Source: Rhodospirillales bacterium (GTDB lineage Bacteria > Pseudomonadota > Alphaproteobacteria > Reyranellales > Reyranellaceae). From it: 41,131 nt of DNA. The stretch covers positions 1-41,131 of the forward strand of contig PLYQ01000036.1 in the NCBI GenBank assembly GCA_003153415.1, written 5' to 3'. The notes below the pieces were generated by a model. That model was not told the origin of the DNA. It did not search any database and saw only the letters and a list, made by a program, of their open reading frames with translations. Both the position numbers and the translations under genes were made by a program. Positions 35,121 through 41,131 of this stretch are shown here, in pieces. How positions within the stretch are numbered: the first letter of the stretch is position 1; every line of letters begins with the position of its first letter.

Positions 35121-35636
35121 ATGCTTGTCACCTTGCCGTACGAACTGCCGGAACTCGTCACGAGCGCGCCGCTCGACATCCACCGCTCGACCGTGCTGCC
35201 CGAATGGGTCGACTGGAACGGCCACATGAACGTCGCCTTCTACGTCACGGCCTTCGACCAAGCGTCGGGCGCCTTCATGCGCAACATGGGGCTCGGCCGG
35301 CCCTACGTCGACGGCAAGCACGGCATGACCTTCGTGCTGGAGACTCACGTCACCTACGACCGCGAGATGAGGCAGGGCGCGCCGATGCGCTTCACCACAC
35401 AGCTCCTCGAACGCGACGCCAAGAAGGTCCATCTCTTTCACGAGATGTACCACGCCGAACACGGTTACCTGGCCGCCACCAACGAAACGATCGTGATGAA
35501 CATCGACTACGCCTCGCGCCGCTCCGCGCCGTGGCCCATGCAGGCGGGCGAGCGGCTGGAAGCGATCTGGGACGCCCACCGTCCGCTGCCGCGCCCGGCC
35601 AAGGCCGGCCGGGTGATGGGGCTCACGAAGAAGTAG
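35121..35636 (+). CDS. Hot-dog-fold acyl-CoA thioesterase-like protein (copy 2, tandem paralog)
   Basis: EWVDWNGHMNVAFYVTAFDQASG...MTFVLETHVTYDREMRQGAPM...AATNETIVMNIDYASRRSAPWP. Confidence 0.88.
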   Translation: MLVTLPYELPELVTSAPLDIHRSTVLPEWVDWNGHMNVAFYVTAFDQASGAFMRNMGLGRPYVDGKHGMTFVLETHVTYDREMRQGAPMRFTTQLLERDAKKVHLFHEMYHAEHGYLAATNETIVMNIDYASRRSAPWPMQAGERLEAIWDAHRPLPRPAKAGRVMGLTKK

Positions 35637-36108
35637 CGAGCTTCGCCAGCGCCTCGCCGCTCAGCCGATAGGGCAGCCAGTTCTTGATCCATTTGAAGCC
35701 GATCTTCTCGTAGAAGCCGCGGGCCGGATTCCAGTCGAGCACGTTGAGGTCGATGCGCTTAAAACCGTTGGCGGCGCATTCTTTGGCCAGCGCCACCATC
35801 AGGGCGCGAGCGACGCCGCCGCGACGCTCCTCGGGCACCACCCAGATATCCTCGATGAAAATGCCGCGCGCCGCCGTCCATACCGAGTAGTTGAAGGTAT
35901 AGAGCGCGAAGCCGACCGGCTTGCCGGCCCGCTCGGCGATCAGCGCGCCAAACTGCGGGTCGTTGCCGAAGCCGTCGCGCGCCAGGGTCGCGGGCGTCGA
36001 GGTGACGGCGTGCGGCTCGTCCTCGTAGGTCGCGAGGTCGATCGAAAAGCGGTGCAGCAGATCGACGTCGGCCACCGTCGCGGGGCGGACGACTACAGGA
36101 TTGCTCAT
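35623..36108 (-). CDS. GNAT family N-acetyltransferase
   Basis: IFIEDIWVVPEERRGGVARALMVALAKECAANGFKRIDLNVLDWNPARGFYEKIGFK. Confidence 0.92.
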   Translation of the reverse strand: MSNPVVVRPATVADVDLLHRFSIDLATYEDEPHAVTSTPATLARDGFGNDPQFGALIAERAGKPVGFALYTFNYSVWTAARGIFIEDIWVVPEERRGGVARALMVALAKECAANGFKRIDLNVLDWNPARGFYEKIGFKWIKNWLPYRLSGEALAKLATSS

Positions 36109-36287
36109 GCCGCGGCCTCCTTCAGCGCCTCACGGATCACCGCCTCGTCGCCGATGTGGTTGACCAGCAGCAGGATCAGCCTGGCATCGAAGGCCCGGCA
36201 CTGCTCGTCGTCGAGGCCTTTGTGGGCATCAACGACGGCATTGTAGACATCGTCGGGCCGCTCGAGATTCAGCGTTCGCCGAAGCAT
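36105..36287 (-). CDS. DUF2783 family protein (60 aa)
   Basis: LERPDDVYNAVVDAHKGLDDEQCRAFDARLILLLVNHIGDEAVIREALKEA matches the DUF2783 pattern. Confidence 0.8.
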   Translation of the reverse strand: MLRRTLNLERPDDVYNAVVDAHKGLDDEQCRAFDARLILLLVNHIGDEAVIREALKEAAA

Positions 36288-37879
36288 GTTGCCTCCTTGC
36301 CCATCGCCCGTGCGACGGAAGTCGCCACAGCAGCTTGATCGAATTTACGCCAGCGCGCCGCGACATAGCGATCCGGGCGGATCAGGTAGGTCGTGCCCGG
36401 CCGCGCATCGTAGCGCTGCAGTGCCAACGTTTCCTCTCCGACATCGACCGCAGTCACACCCGCCGGCGCCACGATAGGGCCGCCGAACGCCAGCAACGTG
36501 AAATCGCGACCGAGCCGGTCGATCAGCCATCCTCTACCCAGCGGCGCGTCGACCATGGCTCGCCCCGGCGCCGGTCCACCGGCCCAATCGCCGTCGGCGT
36601 CCGGCGTGTCGAGCGGCGAGCCCGATTGCGTCGTCGGCACCGACAGCCGGCCGCTGTTGATCAACGCGCGCGCGAAGGGAAAGTCCTTGGCCAGCGCGAG
36701 CGTGGCGTCGCGGAAGGCGCGGGCGGCGGGGAATTTGGGTGTGATGAAGTCGGTGCTGCGCGTCGAATTCAGGATGTTCTCGCGCGAGGCGGCGCGGCGC
36801 TCGCTGTCGTAGCTGTCGAGCAGCGACACCGGCGCCTGGCCTCCCAGAACCAGCGCCAGCTTCCAGGCGAGATTGTCGGCGTCGGCGACCGCGGCATTGC
36901 CGCCGCGCGCGCCGAACGGCGAGACGACGTGCGCAGCATCGCCGACGAAAATCGTTCGGCCGTGCATAAAGCGCTCCATCATCCGGCAGGTGAAGGTGTA
37001 GACGCTGGTCCATTCGTGCTCCCAGCGCGCGTCGGGGCCGAACATCTGGCGCAGCCGGCGGTTGACATTCTCCGGCTTCTTCTCCTCCTCGGGATCGGCA
37101 TCGCGGCCGAGCTGGAAGTCGGCGCGCATCACGTCGTCGGCCTGGCGGTGCAGCAGCACCGAATTGGTGGGATGGAACGGCGGATAGAACCAGAAGCGCC
37201 GCTCCTTCGGCAGGTCGCCCTTCATGCGGATGTCGGCAATCAGGAACTGGTCGTGGAAGACCTCGCCGGGATAGGGCAGGCCGAGCAGGTGCCGGACCGC
37301 GCTGCGCACGCCGTCGCAGGCGACCAGCCAGTCGGCCTCGAGACTGTAGTTTCCATCCGGCGTCTCGACCTCGACCGTGACGCCATCGTTGCGCTGCTGC
37401 ACGCCAACGACCTTGTTGCGCACCCTCAGCTCGATCAGCGGCTCGGCGAGGCAGCGGTCGTAGAGAAATTCCTCGACGTAGTACTGCTGCAGGTTGACGA
37501 AGGCCGGGAACTTGTGGCCGGGCTCGGGCTGCAGGTTGAAGCGATAGATTGCCTGGTCGCGGAGATAGACCTCGCCCTGCTCCCAGGTGATGCCCTTGTC
37601 GACCATGCGCTGGGCGATGCCGAAGCGGTCCCAGATTTCCAGGCTGTGCTTGGCCTGGCAGATCGAGCGGCTGCCGAGACTCACCGTGTCGTCCTCGTCG
37701 AGCACCAACGACGGCACGCTCCGCGCGGCGAGCAGCAGCGCAAGCGTCGGCCCGGCGAGGCCCGCGCCCACGATCACGACCGGCCGGCGTTCTCCCGGAC
37801 CGTCGAGTTCGGCCGGCCGGCGATAAGGATAGTGACGATAGTCGTAGGAGCTCAGGCCCTCTTCTCCAGCGCCGCCCAC
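36269..37879 (-). CDS. FAD-dependent aromatic hydroxylase-like monooxygenase (MhpA/PheA type)
   Basis: RRPVVIVGAGLAGPTLALLLAARSVPSLVLDEDD, DWLVACDGVRSAVRHLLG, IFVGDAAHVVSPFGARGGNAAVADADNLAWKLALVL. GTG start at 37879 is a guess because no ATG lies near the Rossmann motif. Confidence 0.9.
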   Translation of the reverse strand: MGGAGEEGLSSYDYRHYPYRRPAELDGPGERRPVVIVGAGLAGPTLALLLAARSVPSLVLDEDDTVSLGSRSICQAKHSLEIWDRFGIAQRMVDKGITWEQGEVYLRDQAIYRFNLQPEPGHKFPAFVNLQQYYVEEFLYDRCLAEPLIELRVRNKVVGVQQRNDGVTVEVETPDGNYSLEADWLVACDGVRSAVRHLLGLPYPGEVFHDQFLIADIRMKGDLPKERRFWFYPPFHPTNSVLLHRQADDVMRADFQLGRDADPEEEKKPENVNRRLRQMFGPDARWEHEWTSVYTFTCRMMERFMHGRTIFVGDAAHVVSPFGARGGNAAVADADNLAWKLALVLGGQAPVSLLDSYDSERRAASRENILNSTRSTDFITPKFPAARAFRDATLALAKDFPFARALINSGRLSVPTTQSGSPLDTPDADGDWAGGPAPGRAMVDAPLGRGWLIDRLGRDFTLLAFGGPIVAPAGVTAVDVGEETLALQRYDARPGTTYLIRPDRYVAARWRKFDQAAVATSVARAMGKEATCFGER

Positions 37880-38808
37880 ATCTCGATATCGCGTTCGGCC
37901 GTCCAGATGCGCGGATGGTCGAGGCCTTTGGCCTCGTCGTAGGCGCGCGACACATCGAACGGCATGCAATGCTCGAAGATCACCCAGTTGCCGTAGCGCG
38001 GCTGCAACGCGACCATCGCCTTGTCGTAGGCGTCCTTCAGCGACTCGCCGGCCTGGGCGCTGGCCGACACCGCCTTGTAGAGGTCCGACAGGAACTGCTG
38101 GGTGCCGGCAATGCCCTCTTCAACGGCAGTCTCGCCGACCAGCGCGTCGCCTCGGCCCGGCACCAACGCCTCGGCCCTGAGGTCGCGCAGCTTCTGCAGC
38201 GTGTCGGGCCAATCCTTGTAATGCGCGTCGCCGCAATAGGGCGTGGCGCCGTACTCGACCAGGTCGCCGCTGAACAGCGTGCGCTCCTCGGGCAACCAGA
38301 CGATGGTGTCGCCCTTGGTGTGGCCGCGGCCAGCATGGATGATGTCGACCTGCAGCTTGCCCAGCCAGATCGACATGCGGTCGTTGAAAGTGAGCGTGGG
38401 CCAGGTCAGGCCGGGAATGGTCTCGGCCGCCTGAAACAGCCGTGGGAAGCGCTGCAGCTCGGATTTGTAGTCCTGCGCGCCGCGCTCGACGATCATATCG
38501 CGCGTGGCCTCGCTGCAGATGATGTGCTCGGGATTGTATCCGCTGGCGCCGAGCACGCGCACGGCGTGATAGTGCGAGAGCACGACGTATTTGATCGGCT
38601 TGTCCGTGACGGTGCGGATGTGCTCGATCACCTGCTCGGCCATCTTGGGTGTCGCTTGCGTATCGACCACCATGACAGCGTCGTCGCCGACCACGATGCC
38701 GGTGTTGGGATCGCCCTCGGCGGTGAAGGCGTAGGCATGTTCGCTTAGACGGCTGAAGGTGATCTTCTTCTCCGCCATGTCCGCCTGGGAGGCGAAGGCT
38801 CTGGCCAT
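37852..38808 (-). CDS. MBL-fold metallohydrolase-like protein with altered metal-binding motif
   Basis: VVLSHYHAVRVLGASGY, IIHAGRGHTKGDTIVWLPEERTLFSGDLVEYG. Confidence 0.88.
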   Translation of the reverse strand: MARAFASQADMAEKKITFSRLSEHAYAFTAEGDPNTGIVVGDDAVMVVDTQATPKMAEQVIEHIRTVTDKPIKYVVLSHYHAVRVLGASGYNPEHIICSEATRDMIVERGAQDYKSELQRFPRLFQAAETIPGLTWPTLTFNDRMSIWLGKLQVDIIHAGRGHTKGDTIVWLPEERTLFSGDLVEYGATPYCGDAHYKDWPDTLQKLRDLRAEALVPGRGDALVGETAVEEGIAGTQQFLSDLYKAVSASAQAGESLKDAYDKAMVALQPRYGNWVIFEHCMPFDVSRAYDEAKGLDHPRIWTAERDIEMWAALEKRA

Positions 38809-38819
38809 TGGGTTCCCCT

Positions 38820-38849
38820 AGTCTTGATTATTGGAGTCTTGCTTGTTGG
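38820..38849. repeat. Two tandem 15-bp direct repeats upstream of the MBL gene
   Basis: AGTCTTGATTATTGG / AGTCTTGCTTGTTGG, 13/15 identical. Confidence 0.5.
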
Positions 38850-38865
38850 TCGATCCGCCCCGAGC

Positions 38866-39885
38866 CTAGTCGGAACCGTACTTGTGATACTTCGACCGAT
38901 CGCCTGAACGCACCGTGACCTCGAAGGCGTCGTTGTCACGCTCCATGCGCAGCGTCACCGCCGTGCCGGCCGGCCCCGAGGCCCACAGCTTCCTGTAGAA
39001 GTCCGCGACGTCGTCGAGCACATCGCCGTTCAGGGACTGCAGGATGTCGCCGCGCCGCAAACCGGCGCGATCGGCCGGGCCGCCGTCGGAAATGCCGCCG
39101 ACCACGAGCTGGCCCATATGCTCGACCGTGTAGAGACCGAGCCACGGCCGCGCCGGCGTCGACAGATGGCCGGTCTCGACCAGCTCGGCAAAGATCGGCT
39201 TCAGCCGGTTGATCGGCACATACATGTTGCCGGGGAAGGCCGGTGCACCTGGCCCCAGCGCCTCCTGCACGAGCAGCGAGCCGACGCCCAGCAGCGAGCC
39301 GTCGATGCCGATCAGCGCCGAGCCGCCCCACAGCGGATAGGCCGGCACGGTGAAGATGGCGTTGTCGAGCAGGTACTCCCAGTAGCCGGCGAATTCGCGC
39401 CGGCCGGCGACCTTGACCTTGAGTGTCGCCTTCTCGCCGCCCAGCCCCGCGACATAGGCTTCGCTGCGCAGCGACAGCGTGTCGGAGTCGCCCAGGCGCA
39501 TCGGCTTGACCTTGGGCGGCACGCCGGTGCGCACCAGGCCGAAGCCGCTTTCATAGTCGTAGCCGACGATGGTGGCCGGCAGCTTGCGGTCGTCGATGTC
39601 GGTGATGGTGATCGTGTCGGCTTCCGTGATCAGGTAGCCGATGGTGACGATCAGGCCCTCGTCGTCGATCACCGTGCCATGGCCTTCGCGCTCTGAGCCC
39701 AGCGTCTGGGCCGAGCGGCGGTTCTCGGGAATGGTGGTGTGCACGCCGACCACGGCCGGCAGCGCCTCGGCCACGCCCGACGGAAGACTGGAGCTTTCGA
39801 TGCCCGGCCGCAGCGCCTCGACGCCGCCTTGGCCGGTCGGCAAGTGGCTCGAGCCGTTCGCCGAACCGTTCAACCCTCGGGCCAT
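38866..39885 (-). CDS. S1C (HtrA/DegP-like) PDZ protein, probable pseudoprotease
   Basis: Trypsin-like layout (GHGTVIDDEGLIVTIGYLITEADTI...) followed by a PDZ domain (ISDGGPADRAGLRRGDILQSLNGDVLDDVADFYRKLWASGPAGTAVTLRMERD). Confidence 0.8.
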   Translation of the reverse strand: MARGLNGSANGSSHLPTGQGGVEALRPGIESSSLPSGVAEALPAVVGVHTTIPENRRSAQTLGSEREGHGTVIDDEGLIVTIGYLITEADTITITDIDDRKLPATIVGYDYESGFGLVRTGVPPKVKPMRLGDSDTLSLRSEAYVAGLGGEKATLKVKVAGRREFAGYWEYLLDNAIFTVPAYPLWGGSALIGIDGSLLGVGSLLVQEALGPGAPAFPGNMYVPINRLKPIFAELVETGHLSTPARPWLGLYTVEHMGQLVVGGISDGGPADRAGLRRGDILQSLNGDVLDDVADFYRKLWASGPAGTAVTLRMERDNDAFEVTVRSGDRSKYHKYGSD

Positions 39886-39957
39886 TTGAGTACCTCCGCT
39901 GCCAGAAGTCGGCGCGTCCACCGGGGAAAGATAGGCGTCCGCCGCGCCGATTGCTAT

Positions 39958-41131
39958 ATGACGCTGATGGCGCCCCCCGCCGATCCGTTCGAAATCACCG
40001 ACGACCCCGTTCCGGCCCCCAACACGCCTGAAGCGGGGCCGGCGCGGCGCGCCGTGGCGTCCATGGCCCATCTCGACGGACTGAACGAGGAGCAGCGCAA
40101 GGCAGTTATCCACGAGGACGGCCCGCTGCTGGTGCTGGCCGGCGCGGGAACCGGCAAGACCCGCGTGCTCACCACCCGCATTGCCCATCTATTGATCACC
40201 GGCCGCTCCCGGCCGTCGCAGATCCTCGCGGTGACGTTTACTAACAAGGCCGCCCGCGAAATGCTCGACCGCGTCGCCAGTCTGATCGGCGGGGCCGCCG
40301 ACGGCATGTGGCTGGGCACCTTTCATGCGATCGGTGTGCGCGTGCTGCGCCGCCACGCCGAGCTGGTGGGCTTGAAGAGCAATTTCACCATCCTCGACAC
40401 CGACGACCAGACGCGGCTGATCAAGCAGCTCCTGCAGGCCGAGGGCATCGACGACAAGAAATGGCCGGCGCGTGTGCTCTCCGGCATCATCCAGCGCTGG
40501 AAGGACCGCGCGCTCACACCCGACAAGGTCTCGGGCGACGATGCGGGTGAGTTCGCCAACGGCAAGGCGGCCGACATCTACCGCCAGTACCAGGCCCGCC
40601 TCGCCGAGGTGAACGCCGTCGATTTCGGCGACCTGGTCATGCTCTGCGTCACCCTGTGGCAACAGCATCCCGACGTGCTGGCACAGTATCACCGCCGCTT
40701 CCGCCACATCCTGGTCGACGAATACCAGGACACCAACGTCGCCCAGTATCTCTGGCTGCGCCTGCTCGCCCAGGGCACGGTCGACGTCTGCTGCGTCGGC
40801 GACGACGACCAGTCGATCTACGGATGGCGCGGTGCCGAGGTCGGCAACATCCTGCGCTTCGAGAAGGACTTCCCGGGGGCCACCATCGTGCGGCTGGAGC
40901 GCAACTACCGCTCGACGCCCCATATCCTGGCGGCCGCCTCACACCTGATCTCGCACAACGAAGGCCGGCTCGGCAAAACCCTGTGGACTGAATTGAAGGA
41001 AGGCGAGCGTATCTCGGTGCGCGGCGTGTGGGACGGCGACGAGGAAGCCCGCACCATCGGCGAGGAGATCGAAGCGCTGCAACGCGACAAGCACAAGCTG
41101 GCGCAGATCGCCATCCTGGTGCGCGCCGGCT
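39958..41131 (+). CDS. uvrD: UvrD/PcrA-type ATP-dependent DNA helicase (truncated by window edge)
   Basis: LNEEQRKAVIHEDGPLLVLAGAGTGKTRVLTTRIAHLL, LAVTFTNKAAREM, GTFHAIGVRVLRRH, HILVDEYQDTN, CVGDDDQSIYGWRGAEVGNIL, RLERNYRSTP. No stop before the window end. Confidence 0.95.
   Translation, partial: MTLMAPPADPFEITDDPVPAPNTPEAGPARRAVASMAHLDGLNEEQRKAVIHEDGPLLVLAGAGTGKTRVLTTRIAHLLITGRSRPSQILAVTFTNKAAREMLDRVASLIGGAADGMWLGTFHAIGVRVLRRHAELVGLKSNFTILDTDDQTRLIKQLLQAEGIDDKKWPARVLSGIIQRWKDRALTPDKVSGDDAGEFANGKAADIYRQYQARLAEVNAVDFGDLVMLCVTLWQQHPDVLAQYHRRFRHILVDEYQDTNVAQYLWLRLLAQGTVDVCCVGDDDQSIYGWRGAEVGNILRFEKDFPGATIVRLERNYRSTPHILAAASHLISHNEGRLGKTLWTELKEGERISVRGVWDGDEEARTIGEEIEALQRDKHKLAQIAILVRAG

Noticed and set aside
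36335-37942. 535-aa plus-strand ORF
   Set aside because: Antisense to the FAD monooxygenase. No domain features.

Overview
This 41.1 kb window is GC-rich and reads as the chromosome of an alphaproteobacterium-like organism (a taxonomic guess from gene content only). It is densely coding on both strands and mostly metabolic. The left edge is the 5' part of gltB (minus strand) and the right edge is the 5' part of a UvrD/PcrA-type helicase (plus strand). Between them are PutA, an FkbM methyltransferase, two orphan Bug/TctC solute-binding proteins, a Rieske dioxygenase alpha+beta pair, a second Rieske oxygenase, a TPP enzyme, HrpB, an amidase, apt, a DUF2817 peptidase-like protein, a cNMP-binding patatin and AraC/DUF2000. 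There is also a five-gene acyl-CoA operon, a NUDIX protein, HdeD, several oxidoreductases and hydrolases, two tandem hot-dog thioesterases, and an overlapping MBL/FAD/DUF2783/GNAT operon. No rRNA, tRNA, CRISPR array or intact transposon was seen. The strongest candidate for something undescribed is the operon at about 29968-25261. It has a TetR-like palindrome in front, a HMG-CoA-synthase-like protein fused to a DUF35 zinc-ribbon/OB domain that appears to lack the catalytic Cys and His, an intact archaeal-type thiolase, a split MaoC hydratase and an SDR, and it ends in a GC-rich hairpin. Other notable points are a PDZ pseudoprotease, an MBL protein whose second metal site appears lost, an SDR with Tyr->Phe in YxxxK, an orphan antitoxin next to an unannotated 56-aa membrane ORF, a truncated ABM monooxygenase pseudogene, and several structured intergenic palindromes. 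All homology calls and motif alignments were made by eye.
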